Assembly (NCBI GenBank): GCA_016839945.1
Contig: JAEOTE010000125.1
Coordinates: forward strand, 1-32,057
Direction: 5' to 3'
Source of the DNA: Candidatus Heimdallarchaeota archaeon
GTDB taxonomy: Archaea; Asgardarchaeota; Heimdallarchaeia; Heimdallarchaeales; Heimdallarchaeaceae
Length of the DNA: 32,057 nucleotides
Of the stretch, positions 16,838 through 24,755 are shown piece after piece; the stretch's first letter is position 1; each line of letters begins with the position of its first letter. The notes beneath the pieces were generated by a model. The model did not search any database and was not told the origin of the DNA. It was given only the letters and a program-made list of their open reading frames with translations. The translations under genes and the position numbers were made by a program.

Positions 16838-17694
16838 AATATTCGAAATATAGACATGAAGGAGACAGTTTGGAACTTAACCTTTTTGTTAAAGGAATTG
16901 GTTTGAAATCTCTTCACCTTGGACTTTGGCCAAAGGGGCAACCTTTAGCTTTTGATGATGTGTCGGAAGCTCAAAAAAAATTTACTATAAAATTAATTAG
17001 CATGTTTCCAAAAGACGTAGAAACAGTTCTAGATGTTGGAGCAGGAATAGGTGACAATGCGATTTATATGGCAGAAAAAGGGATGAAAATTACATGTATA
17101 TCTCCATCACCGAGTCAAGAGAAACATTTTGTAGAGAATATTCTTCCAGAATATGAAAATGTAAATTTTATCCGAAATAAATATGAGAATCTTGATATCA
17201 ACGAGAAGTTTGATGTAGTATTAATGAGTGAATCATGCACCTATTTCCCAATGAAGAAAGGTCTTGAACAAACAAATAGGTATCTGAAAAAAGGTGGATA
17301 CTTAGTTGTGGGAGATACTTTTAGAAAGGATAACAGAACAACTTTCAAAAACCTACATAGACTTGAGTCTTACATAGAAACTGCAGAAAAAAACGGTTTA
17401 ATTCAAATGGAGAACATTGATGTAACTGACCAAGTGATTCAAACAATAGAATTAATCTATAATGTACTCAAATATATCCCACCAATTACAGAGGTTATAC
17501 TTGATTTCTACAAAAGAATGTTTAGGAGAAAATATTGGATAATTTCTAAGCTGGTTTCAACATTTTTCCCACAGGAGCTTAACATAGCAAAAGATATTCT
17601 GTTTGACGCTGGACTACGTAGAGCAGATCCAGAATTATTCCTTGAATACATTACATACAGATTTTTAGCTTTTAAGAAAGAAATTGATTCTTAG
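16834..17694 (+). CDS. Class I SAM-dependent methyltransferase
   Basis: 286 aa from the ATG at 16834, chosen because AGGAGA at 16818-16823 lies ten bases upstream. A longer TTG form from 16810 would start ahead of that site. Motif I, VLDVGAGIGD, sits at about residues 65-74; motif II ends in KITCISPS; motif III is FDVVLMSESCTYF; and LKKGGYLVVGDTF is the usual strand-5 segment. LGLWPKGQ and DVSEAQKKFT before motif I resemble UbiE/EryG/tocopherol-type methyltransferases, which act on quinones, macrolides or lipids. The C-terminal ~100 residues are mostly helical and hold a hydrophobic, basic segment that may contact a lipid substrate or the membrane. The substrate is unknown. Confidence 0.8.
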   Translation: MKYSKYRHEGDSLELNLFVKGIGLKSLHLGLWPKGQPLAFDDVSEAQKKFTIKLISMFPKDVETVLDVGAGIGDNAIYMAEKGMKITCISPSPSQEKHFVENILPEYENVNFIRNKYENLDINEKFDVVLMSESCTYFPMKKGLEQTNRYLKKGGYLVVGDTFRKDNRTTFKNLHRLESYIETAEKNGLIQMENIDVTDQVIQTIELIYNVLKYIPPITEVILDFYKRMFRRKYWIISKLVSTFFPQELNIAKDILFDAGLRRADPELFLEYITYRFLAFKKEIDS

Positions 17695-17780
17695 TAGACA
17701 GTGTTATTTTACATATGCCTTTATCAACTTGAATAGTAGAAAAGCTAATAAGCAACCATTCTACGTTAAACTGAGTAAAA

Positions 17781-18344
17781 ATGTCCATATATGGAGCAGT
17801 GAAAATTGTTCTTCTAGGCGATTTTGCTACAGGTAAGACTACTCTAAAGCGAAATTTTATGGGTCTTCATTTAGATGAAGTGTATATGAGTACATTAGGA
17901 GTTGACTTAGCAACACACAAACATCTTGATGAGGATATGGAGCTAACTTTTCAAATTTGGGATCTTGGAGGACAAAAAGATTTCAGAGAAATGCGAAAAA
18001 AGCATTATGCTGGGTCAGAAGGTGGATTATTAGTTTTTGATAAGAGTCGTCCAGAAACTTTTGCTCACTTAAAAGAATGGTTGGATGAGGTAAGTACTCC
18101 TCTAAAAGAGAAAATTCCTATAATAGTTCTAGGTAATAAGAACGATCTTCTTGATGCTGATAACAATCAAAGATTTGATTTAGAAGCAGAACAATTTGTA
18201 AATGAATATAAAAATAGCTTTGAAAATATCGAATTGGTAAATTATTATTCTACTTGTGCATTAACAGGATTGAATGTTCAAAGAGCTTTTAGTGAATTAG
18301 GTAGATTAATTATCAGAAAGAAAAGCGATGAACTAAAGATATAA
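17781..18344 (+). CDS. Ras/Arf-superfamily small GTPase
   Basis: 187 aa with all G-box motifs: G1 GDFATGKTT (13-21), switch-I Thr38 in STLGVD, G3 DLGGQ (61-65) with the catalytic Gln65, G4 NKND (119-122) and G5 TCAL (158-161). The WDLGGQ form is Arf/Rag/Roco-like, while the general outline is Rab/Ras-like, as in many Asgard GTPases that precede the eukaryotic split. No C-terminal Cys (prenylation) and no N-terminal amphipathic helix or Gly2 are seen, so membrane contact would need a partner. The gene 61 bases downstream encodes a single-pass membrane protein and may supply it. Regulators in Asgard archaea are thought to include longin and roadblock proteins, of which this window has several. 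Confidence 0.92.
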   Translation: MSIYGAVKIVLLGDFATGKTTLKRNFMGLHLDEVYMSTLGVDLATHKHLDEDMELTFQIWDLGGQKDFREMRKKHYAGSEGGLLVFDKSRPETFAHLKEWLDEVSTPLKEKIPIIVLGNKNDLLDADNNQRFDLEAEQFVNEYKNSFENIELVNYYSTCALTGLNVQRAFSELGRLIIRKKSDELKI

Positions 18345-18405
18345 AGAAAGGAAAGAATTAAAATCTGTATTCTCTTTGAAGTTTTAAAAAAGATTGGGAA
18401 ATACT

Positions 18406-19308
18406 ATGTCTAACGGAATTGATTTTGGTGGCATTTTTACAATGCTAATACCAATCCTAGTTTTTATTGCTCTATATTTAGGTTTTTATGTATGGGGTAA
18501 ATTTGCTAATAGAAAAAAGAAAGAAGGTTATTTTGACGATGTTCTAACCTCTTTAGATCCATTTATACTCAACTATTCAAGAAAAGATCCTAATGATAGG
18601 CAAGTAGAAATTAGAACTCAACTGAATGAAGAATTTTTAGTTACAAGTGCATCAACTTGGTTGATTCTATTACCTAGAACAAGTTTTCCAACAATGCTTG
18701 TTGATGGATTATTTTTTAGAAATAAAGATTCCGTTGGAATTGCTGCTAACTTTGCAGAAAAACCTAGAGTCCTCTTTGAGGTAATCCCATATCGATTAAA
18801 ATCTGCAATCAGGAAAGACTTTGATTACCTTGTAGAAATCGATGATATTGCTACACCAAATGTAGAGGTTAACGAATCTTTCCTTATCAAATCTAATAAA
18901 CCAAGAGTACTAAATCAATTAGTTAGAAGTAAAATGTTCACAAAAAATTTAGAGAATTACACAAAAGAATTACAATGGATATCTGTTAGAACAGACGAAC
19001 CAAATTTCGAGATGAAGTTTAGCATATCAGACAAACCTGCAGATCTTCTAGCATTAATGAAAATGACAATGACCATTTTGAAATTTTTTGGTCAAGTTAC
19101 TGAAAAAACTAAAGACCAACCAATACCTGTTGTATTAAAGAAAGAAACTAAGAAACTATCAGAAAAGGAAAAACAAAAACAGGAAAAAGAAAAAGAGAAA
19201 TATCTCAAAGAAAGAGAAAAACGTAGAGAGAAAGCTAGAAAAGAGGAAGAAAGAAGAGCTAAGAAAAGAGCAAAAGAGGAAGAAAGAGCTAAAAGAAAAG
19301 GTAGTTAA
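18406..19308 (+). CDS. Membrane-anchored protein with cytosolic domain and charged E/K/R helix
   Basis: 300 aa from the ATG at 18406 (GGGA seven bases upstream); a TTG at 18394 would add four residues. A single membrane span (about 10-30) is followed by a basic patch (NRKKKEG), so the rest faces the cytosol. Residues ~40-235 form an unrecognised mixed alpha/beta domain with strands such as WLILLPR, VLFEVIPYR and FEMKFSIS. The last ~65 residues are almost only Lys, Glu and Arg in alternating blocks (EKEKQKQEKEKEKYLKERE). This is the pattern of a single stable alpha-helix or coiled coil that acts as a rigid spacer. Location directly after the GTPase suggests a membrane effector or anchor for it (inference). 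Confidence 0.7.
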   Translation: MSNGIDFGGIFTMLIPILVFIALYLGFYVWGKFANRKKKEGYFDDVLTSLDPFILNYSRKDPNDRQVEIRTQLNEEFLVTSASTWLILLPRTSFPTMLVDGLFFRNKDSVGIAANFAEKPRVLFEVIPYRLKSAIRKDFDYLVEIDDIATPNVEVNESFLIKSNKPRVLNQLVRSKMFTKNLENYTKELQWISVRTDEPNFEMKFSISDKPADLLALMKMTMTILKFFGQVTEKTKDQPIPVVLKKETKKLSEKEKQKQEKEKEKYLKEREKRREKARKEEERRAKKRAKEEERAKRKGS

Positions 19309-19396
19309 AACTATACTTTCCCTCTTTCAATGTTTTCATATTTCATAGTGTTTAAGGCAATAATTTATATAGTTTCAAGAAAGAAAAATCTTGAAA

Positions 19397-19448
19397 ATAT
19401 TTATTTAAATTCAGCTATAACATCGATTGTTAACTATTTTATAATATA
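19397..19448 (+). promoter_or_regulatory. Candidate TATA boxes of the degV-like gene
   Basis: Two A/T tracts compete. atatttatttaaattc (19397-19412) gives a ~44-base leader that includes GAGGT (19459-19463) and AAGGTA ahead of the ATG. ttttataatata (19437-19448) would place transcription at ~19469, only six bases from the ATG and after the ribosome site. The presence of the ribosome site favours the upstream box. Confidence 0.35.
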
Positions 19449-19474
19449 CGAGTAATATGAGGTAAAGGTAAGAA

Positions 19475-20332
19475 ATGACAAATACAAAAATGAAAATTAT
19501 AGTTGATAGCACTAGTGATATCCCTGAAGAATTTGTTAAGAAGTACGATATTGATATAGTTCCTGTTTATATCCAATATGATGACAAAATGTATGCTGAT
19601 AGGTTTGAGCTTAAATCTTCTGAGTTTTATAATGTTTTAAGAGAAGTTGATGAGCTACCAACAACTTCGGCCCCTCCTCCTAAAGATTTCTGGGAAAAAA
19701 TTACTGATAGTGTAAAGGATTATTCTTCAATTTTTATAATTACTTTGACTTCTAAACTTTCAGCAACATTTCAGAGTGCAAAAATCGCTGCATCTAAAAT
19801 GAAGAATGTAAAAGTTCATCTTTTAGACTCAAAATTTGGTTCAGGTGTAGCTACATTTTTATCTATTGCAGCTGCAAAACTGTCAAGAAAAGGAGTTCCA
19901 GCAGAAGAAATAGTTGAAAGAGTAGAAAAATTGAGAGATGAATCGATACTTGTTGGTTATGTTGATAATCTTGAAAATCTTAAGAAATCTGGAAGAATTT
20001 CTAACTTAAAATACTTTGTAGCAACAATAACAAATTCTAAACCAATTTTAGAGTTACGAGATGGAATTCTTGAAGCGATTGGTAAAGCATCAGGAAAACA
20101 GAAAGCTATTAGGAAAGTAATTTCGTCATTAATGGATAAAGTGAATAAAGATAAGAAGTATGATATGATGATAACTCATGGCGATGATATTGAAACAGCT
20201 GAATTTCTAATGAAGAAACTAGAAAAGAAAATACCAATCAGAGAAAAACTCATTAGTCATCTGACTCCAGCTTTAGGGGTTCATTTGGGTATTGGAACAG
20301 TTGTTGTCTCTTTAGTTCCAATTATTGATTAA
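19475..20332 (+). CDS. DegV-family fatty-acid-binding protein
   Basis: 285 aa, the full family length. It begins with the DegV signature IIVDSTSDIPEEF (residues 8-20, with DSTSD at 11-15). The TTSAPPP segment (63-69) corresponds to the conserved TSQP loop that binds the fatty-acid carboxylate. Further family marks are ITLTSKLSATFQSA, DSKFGSGVATF, VGYVDNLENLKKSGRIS and a late HLGIGTVVVS. DegV (FakB-like) proteins present fatty acids to a kinase in bacteria; archaeal members have no fatty-acid kinase partner known to me. In an ether-lipid archaeon the ligand may be an exogenous fatty acid or an isoprenoid acid (inference). A start at codon 6 (MKIIVDS) is also possible, but the ribosome site favours 19475. 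Confidence 0.9.
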   Translation: MTNTKMKIIVDSTSDIPEEFVKKYDIDIVPVYIQYDDKMYADRFELKSSEFYNVLREVDELPTTSAPPPKDFWEKITDSVKDYSSIFIITLTSKLSATFQSAKIAASKMKNVKVHLLDSKFGSGVATFLSIAAAKLSRKGVPAEEIVERVEKLRDESILVGYVDNLENLKKSGRISNLKYFVATITNSKPILELRDGILEAIGKASGKQKAIRKVISSLMDKVNKDKKYDMMITHGDDIETAEFLMKKLEKKIPIREKLISHLTPALGVHLGIGTVVVSLVPIID

Positions 20333-20350
20333 TTCACAACGATATTCATA

Positions 20351-21895
20351 TTAGATCTCTTTAGCTTTAAATTGCATTGCTAAATCTATGACTTTCCATA
20401 TGTGTTCAGGAATATCTGAAGCCATTAATCCAACTCCATATCTTTCAGCTGCATGCTCTCCAGCTTTGCCAGAAATATAAGCTCCTAGGCAAGCTGAAAT
20501 GAAAGGATCGTTGTTCACAGATAAGATAGCAGCAACAATTCCTGTGAGTGTATCACCAGTGCCAGCAACTGTCATTCCTGCATGACCTGTTTGGTTGATT
20601 TTGGTTCTATTTCCATCTGAAATAATGTCTAAGTGACCTTTGAGGAGGATTGTAGTTTGCCATTTTGTAGCAACTTCAGCGACAATTGTGCAATCTTCTT
20701 CTAAATCACCTGTTAGTTTTCTTTTGAATATTTTTGTAAACTCTCCTCTATGTGGGGTTAATACTGAATTATGATATTGCAATAAAAATAGATGTTCCTC
20801 ATCCATAATACTCAAAGCACTTGCATCAATTATGATGTTTCTTTTTTCCTTATTACTTAGTAATTCTAGAAGTGTTTCTTTCGTAGTATCTGTTTCCATC
20901 ATACCTGGTCCAATGACAAATGTTGAACCTTTCAATCTTGGATGTTTATACATTCTAATAATATCAGATGATTCAATTTCTCCCTCATGAGCTGGTATCG
21001 TAATAAAATCAGGAGCAAAAGATGCGACGGTATTCCTAATATCAGTGGGAGTTAAAATAAATATCAGATCTGCTCCAGTACGAAATGCTCCCATTCCAGC
21101 TAAAACTGGAGCTCCAATATACTCTTTTGAACCAGCTATTACTGTAACAACTCCGTTTTGTCTTTTATGACTATCCACACGTCTTTTGGGGAAAAACCAT
21201 TTGAGATCACCAATCCCCACATATTTCTCAGAATCAATAGGAATGCCAATATCTCGAACAATAACTTCAGCTTTTGGAAAATCTCCTTCCTTTATCTTAT
21301 TTCTGCCTAAACAGACAATTTTGTTTGCATTTCGAATATATAACTTATTTTCTTCCTCTGGATTGTAACCAGATGGAATATCTAATGCCAATAGGTTTCC
21401 TTTATATTTTGAATTAAGATATTCAATCATTGATTTATATGGCTCTCGTGGAGTTCCAGTAATTCCTATTCCCAGAAGTGCATCAACAATAACAACATCC
21501 TTTTCAAGATTATAAAAGATGTTCTCAACTTGTTTAACTTCTTTTACATAAGATATCTTCTTTTGTGGCAAAATTTCCTTTAACTTCTTGAAGTTCTCTT
21601 GAGAAGCAAGAGAATTGAATTTCTTTTTTTCTCCAAATAAAAACAAAGAACACTCATAGTTTTTTTGAAGTAAGTATTTGATTGCTACGACTCCATCTCC
21701 TCCATTGTTTCCATATCCTGCTAATATTGCTATATTTTTACTTGAAACACTCTTTGCAAACTTATCTACTTCTTCTGCTACAACTTTACCTGCAACCTCC
21801 ATCATTTCAAAGATTGTAATTCCTGTAGCAAATGCATTATCTTCTAAAGCTCTAGTCATTCGTATTGTAAAAAAACCATTTGTCTGTTTATTCAT
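20351..21895 (-). CDS. nnr: Bifunctional NAD(P)H-hydrate repair enzyme (epimerase + ADP-dependent dehydratase)
   Basis: 514 aa, a full-length fusion of the two repair activities. The N-terminal epimerase (about 1-220) has the G-Y-G-N-N-G-G-D-G loop at 60-68 and VVDALLGIGITGTPREP, which binds and epimerises R-NADHX. The C-terminal dehydratase (about 225-514), a ribokinase-like fold, has VTVIAGSKEYIGAPVLAG, IGPGM, LTPHRGEFTKIF and GHAGMTVAGTGDTLTG. Asp448 in the GTGD motif is the catalytic base of the kinase-fold family. It dehydrates S-NADHX using ADP. Together they rescue damaged NAD(P)H. The gene converges on the DegV-like gene with an 18-base gap between the stops. An upstream TATA-like tract (about 21926-21940) suggests its own promoter. 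Confidence 0.93.
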   Translation of the reverse strand: MNKQTNGFFTIRMTRALEDNAFATGITIFEMMEVAGKVVAEEVDKFAKSVSSKNIAILAGYGNNGGDGVVAIKYLLQKNYECSLFLFGEKKKFNSLASQENFKKLKEILPQKKISYVKEVKQVENIFYNLEKDVVIVDALLGIGITGTPREPYKSMIEYLNSKYKGNLLALDIPSGYNPEEENKLYIRNANKIVCLGRNKIKEGDFPKAEVIVRDIGIPIDSEKYVGIGDLKWFFPKRRVDSHKRQNGVVTVIAGSKEYIGAPVLAGMGAFRTGADLIFILTPTDIRNTVASFAPDFITIPAHEGEIESSDIIRMYKHPRLKGSTFVIGPGMMETDTTKETLLELLSNKEKRNIIIDASALSIMDEEHLFLLQYHNSVLTPHRGEFTKIFKRKLTGDLEEDCTIVAEVATKWQTTILLKGHLDIISDGNRTKINQTGHAGMTVAGTGDTLTGIVAAILSVNNDPFISACLGAYISGKAGEHAAERYGVGLMASDIPEHIWKVIDLAMQFKAKEI

Positions 21896-21956
21896 CGAAT
21901 ATAGTTATTTTTGCTTTCTAATAACTTTTTTTAAATAAATAAAAAGGGGGAAGCTT

Positions 21957-22526
21957 CTAAACAATCCCCAAATATTTACGTGCTTTTTTATGCTCTTTTT
22001 CTAATTCGATTTTAAGAGCAGAGGTCAATTCATCCCCTATTAATATTTTTTCCTGGAAATCAATGAAGGCAGTCTCAAAGGAACTAAGAGAATTATCAAT
22101 AAGTTCTTCTTCATTATCACTTTTTTCAATAAAAGTGATTGTTTTACTCAAGTTTTTTGTGATTGTCTGCAAGAGTTCTGCAGCTTCTTCTTCGTTTTTG
22201 CAAAAACTTAGTATCTTTTTAGGAGTTTTAAGTGGAAAATCTAATCCTTCCATCTCTGTCATTAAATCATACATTTCTGCATTAATGCCCTCCAATTCAT
22301 TAAATAATGATCCTAGTGATGAAAGGTTGGATAGTATAACTTCTTTCTGTTTTGCAACGTCTTTTTTTTCTTTGACAACTTTTCGTATGTCATGAATCAC
22401 TTTTGGTCCAATATCGACAATTGTCTTTGTATTCTTACTCCATTTATTGCTTACTTCATCTAAATTCTCTTGAAAAGATCCTGTTGCGTATGCAAGAGAG
22501 TCTGTCCTTCTATATTCATTCTCCAT
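21957..22526 (-). CDS. Unrecognised helical/coiled-coil protein
   Basis: 189 aa from the ATG at 22526. A GTG three codons earlier (22535) overlaps the ribosome site itself (AGGTGAT read on the minus strand, 22537-22531), so it cannot be the start. The protein is almost entirely helical, rich in Glu, Lys, Ser and Leu. It shows heptad-like patterning in WSKNTKTIVDIGPKVIHDIRK and the following basic stretch, a middle helix (SLGSLFNELEGINAEMYDL) and a C-terminal Lys/Glu helix. No catalytic motif, membrane span or zinc site is seen. It may be a structural or adaptor protein; ESCRT-III or vesicle-tether similarity cannot be judged by eye. It stands alone, divergent from the CitG-like gene. Confidence 0.55.
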   Translation of the reverse strand: MENEYRRTDSLAYATGSFQENLDEVSNKWSKNTKTIVDIGPKVIHDIRKVVKEKKDVAKQKEVILSNLSSLGSLFNELEGINAEMYDLMTEMEGLDFPLKTPKKILSFCKNEEEAAELLQTITKNLSKTITFIEKSDNEEELIDNSLSSFETAFIDFQEKILIGDELTSALKIELEKEHKKARKYLGIV

Positions 22527-22691
22527 ACATATCACCTATGGAATCGAAAGGGTATAACTATAATTATTAAAAATGAAAATGAAAAAATACAAGCATTCCC
22601 TTTCGGAAACATTACATGAATAACTTATCATGTACATAATTAAACTTAACGTTAGATTCAAGGATAACTTTTTTTCTCAAAAATCGATGAC

Positions 22692-22700
22692 TTAAAAATA
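22692..22700 (+). promoter_or_regulatory. TATA box of the CitG-like gene, predicting a leaderless message
   Basis: ttaaaaata is centred 26-27 bases ahead of the ATG at 22723, so transcription should start at the start codon. No purine ribosome site precedes the ATG, in agreement. Confidence 0.45.
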
Positions 22701-22722
22701 ACATGAACTAAGTGTCATCAAA

Positions 22723-23724
22723 ATGCCTTACTCTATGAATTCCAATGATGTGAAAGGAAAAACCTTGGATGTTCAACTGTACATTTCTCAATGCGCCTCT
22801 TTGGCACACAGTCTCTTGTATATGACTCAAAAACCAGGTGGGGCATCATTTTCTAAAGAATTTGAAGACACAAAATCTGAGCATTTTCTTGCTGGGGGAA
22901 GTAGCTTATTCTCTCCTATATTCGGTTTGGCAAAAAGAGGGATGCTAGTAGCTGAGAATCATCTGTGGTATGAGGATGCTGAAATTGGTTTCTTCATTAT
23001 GAAGGGATTAGAAAAAGCCAAAACTTGGTACACACCATCAGGAAATACAATCCTTGGGACCATAATAATGTTTACTCCAATAACACTTGCTGTTGCATAC
23101 AACTATGCCAATGAAGGAATGAAAACTAATATCAAACTCAATCTTGATAATGTTGCAAATATAAGCGAACAATTTCTCAAATATTCAACCACTGAAGATT
23201 GTATTTACCTTACAAAAGCGTTGAATAAATTCGTATCTGATAGGATTCTTCCTTCTGATAAAGAAGATGATGATTTTAATTCTTTTATTCAAATACATCA
23301 GCATGAAAGAACTAATTTGTTTGAGTACTTAAAATTCTATGAAAATAGAGATCTAGTTTTCTATGATTTGTCTCATAAGTATCATATCACATTAAAACAT
23401 GGATTTCCAACATTCACAAGAGTTTTTGAAGAAAATCAAAATTTCAAAAATGCAATAACACAGACATATATTACACTTCTATCTGAAAGAAAAGATACTC
23501 ACTTAGCAAAAAGATTTGGTAATGAAATAGCAACTGAAGTGAAAAAGAAAGCTAAAGATGTTATTAAGGCTGGTGGAATCTTTACTGAAGAAGGAAAAGA
23601 TTTAATCCTAGATTTAGACAGATACTTACGAACAACAAAGAAGAGGATTATAAATCCAGGCTCAATAGCTGATATTACTGCTACTACTGTTTTTCTAGCA
23701 CTGCTTCAGGGATATCGTCCTTAA
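22723..23724 (+). CDS. CitG/MdcB-like triphosphoribosyl-dephospho-CoA synthase family protein
   Basis: 333 aa. Three signatures identify the family: T-Q-K-P-G-G (35-40) followed by FSKEFEDTKSEHFLAGG (the T-P-K-P-G-x-V...F-x-D...H-F motif); SGNTILGTIIMFTPITLA (the P-N-T-N-L-G-T-x-L-L-x-A-P-L motif); and a C-terminal NPGSIADITATTVFLALL. In bacteria CitG transfers the ribosyl moiety of ATP to dephospho-CoA for citrate or malonate lyase carrier proteins. Archaea keep stand-alone homologs whose product is unknown to me; a ribosylated cofactor is the obvious guess. The Pro and Asn of the first motif have been replaced (TPKPGN to TQKPGG), so activity may differ. Its last 41 bases overlap the convergent longin gene's end. 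Confidence 0.8.
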   Translation: MPYSMNSNDVKGKTLDVQLYISQCASLAHSLLYMTQKPGGASFSKEFEDTKSEHFLAGGSSLFSPIFGLAKRGMLVAENHLWYEDAEIGFFIMKGLEKAKTWYTPSGNTILGTIIMFTPITLAVAYNYANEGMKTNIKLNLDNVANISEQFLKYSTTEDCIYLTKALNKFVSDRILPSDKEDDDFNSFIQIHQHERTNLFEYLKFYENRDLVFYDLSHKYHITLKHGFPTFTRVFEENQNFKNAITQTYITLLSERKDTHLAKRFGNEIATEVKKKAKDVIKAGGIFTEEGKDLILDLDRYLRTTKKRIINPGSIADITATTVFLALLQGYRP

Positions 23725-24751
23725 CTATAACTTCTTGTTCAAACATCTTCTTGGTGGTTTCTAGTAATTTTGTAGCTGATACTGGCTTTTCATATTCTAG
23801 AATAATTAGTCTATTTAATAGTTTTATTAGAAGTGTTGAATCCTGATCTGTAGAAATGATTTGAACATGAACTGGAGAGTTAAATAAATATTGAAATCCT
23901 TTTTCTGCAGCTTTAAAGAGATCATGCAATGCTTTATGCTTATCAGAAATTTTTTCATCAGTTAAGACAGATACCAAACTCCTTCCATAGATATCTATTC
24001 TATCTGGTTTGAAAGTTTCTAAAAATGTTTTTTCTATCTGTTTGTGTGGTTTTGTCTTAAATTGTCTATATTTTTTAACAACAAGTTCTTCGATTTTAGA
24101 TTCCATTATAATTACAGCAAATGGGAGTACTATTGTTTGTACTACGTTTCCCCCATGAGTTAGTAAATAGCAATTTCCTTTATTGCATTCATTAATTTTG
24201 GATGAGATCTTACGTAGACTCTTGCTTAATACTTGATAAATTGAGAAACTGTCTATATTGTAGTTAGGTGCATTTGCTCTTACAACCAAAGGTTGGTTTT
24301 CGACAGAAAACAAACACCATGCTGTGAGTTTTTTCCCTTCAGCTGATTCAATTAAAGTGTTAGCGATTTCTGTTCCACATTGAAGCAGTATCTCTTTGCA
24401 TTCATCATGGAATTTCTGAAAAACACTTACATTTCCTGCAAAATTCTCAACTTCTTCCTTATAATTCTCTGTGAAATAATCAGAAATACATGCACTTACA
24501 TATTCTGCATATTCGTTGGGCATTTCATCCGATACTTGAAGAATGAAAATAAGTGATTCCTTAGATTTGAGTAGATACTGACTTTCTTCCAATAAAACCC
24601 TTGAAAGTTTTTCTTTCTCTGTTTCTTCAACAAATCTTAGAATAGCCGTAATAAGACCAGAAACTAAAACCTCATCTCCCCTAGAATACTCTTTATAGTC
24701 AAAAACGGGTAATCCATGTTCAGTTATTATGAGTATTCTTTTAATTAGCAA
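23684..24751 (-). CDS. Soluble protein with two longin/roadblock-like domains
   Basis: 355 aa from TTG at 24751, chosen because GGAG (24763-24760 on the minus strand) lies eight bases upstream; a longer TTG form from 24772 would overlap the upstream gene. The first domain (about 1-120) opens with IKRILIITEHGLPVFDY, then VSGLITAILRFVEE and a helix, matching the cytoplasmic domain of the two giant surface receptors (KILFIHSETSLPVYD, KILVVHHETSLPVYE). The second (about 145-240) repeats the strand-strand-helix-three strands-helix order (AWCLFSVENQPLVV ... KGNCYLLTHGGNVVQTIVLPF ... IEELVVKKYRQF). The rest is helical with a short strand region. No membrane span is seen. Longin-type proteins act as GTPase partners or trafficking adaptors in eukaryotes. 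It is paired with the GIFT-like gene. The fold call rests on pattern; confidence moderate. Confidence 0.65.
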   Translation of the reverse strand: MLIKRILIITEHGLPVFDYKEYSRGDEVLVSGLITAILRFVEETEKEKLSRVLLEESQYLLKSKESLIFILQVSDEMPNEYAEYVSACISDYFTENYKEEVENFAGNVSVFQKFHDECKEILLQCGTEIANTLIESAEGKKLTAWCLFSVENQPLVVRANAPNYNIDSFSIYQVLSKSLRKISSKINECNKGNCYLLTHGGNVVQTIVLPFAVIIMESKIEELVVKKYRQFKTKPHKQIEKTFLETFKPDRIDIYGRSLVSVLTDEKISDKHKALHDLFKAAEKGFQYLFNSPVHVQIISTDQDSTLLIKLLNRLIILEYEKPVSATKLLETTKKMFEQEVIVKDDIPEAVLEKQ

Positions 24752-24755
24752 GTAG

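Noticed and set aside
19130..19308. Lys/Glu/Arg-rich end considered as frameshifted or low-complexity junk
   Set aside because: The frame is open with regular alternation of acidic and basic blocks, as expected for a stable single helix. It ends at a normal stop, so it is treated as part of the protein.
22063..22395. Plus-strand ORF of 110 codons antisense to the coiled-coil protein
   Set aside because: It is Ser/Leu-rich in the mirror pattern of the Glu/Lys-rich minus-strand gene, which has a good ribosome site.
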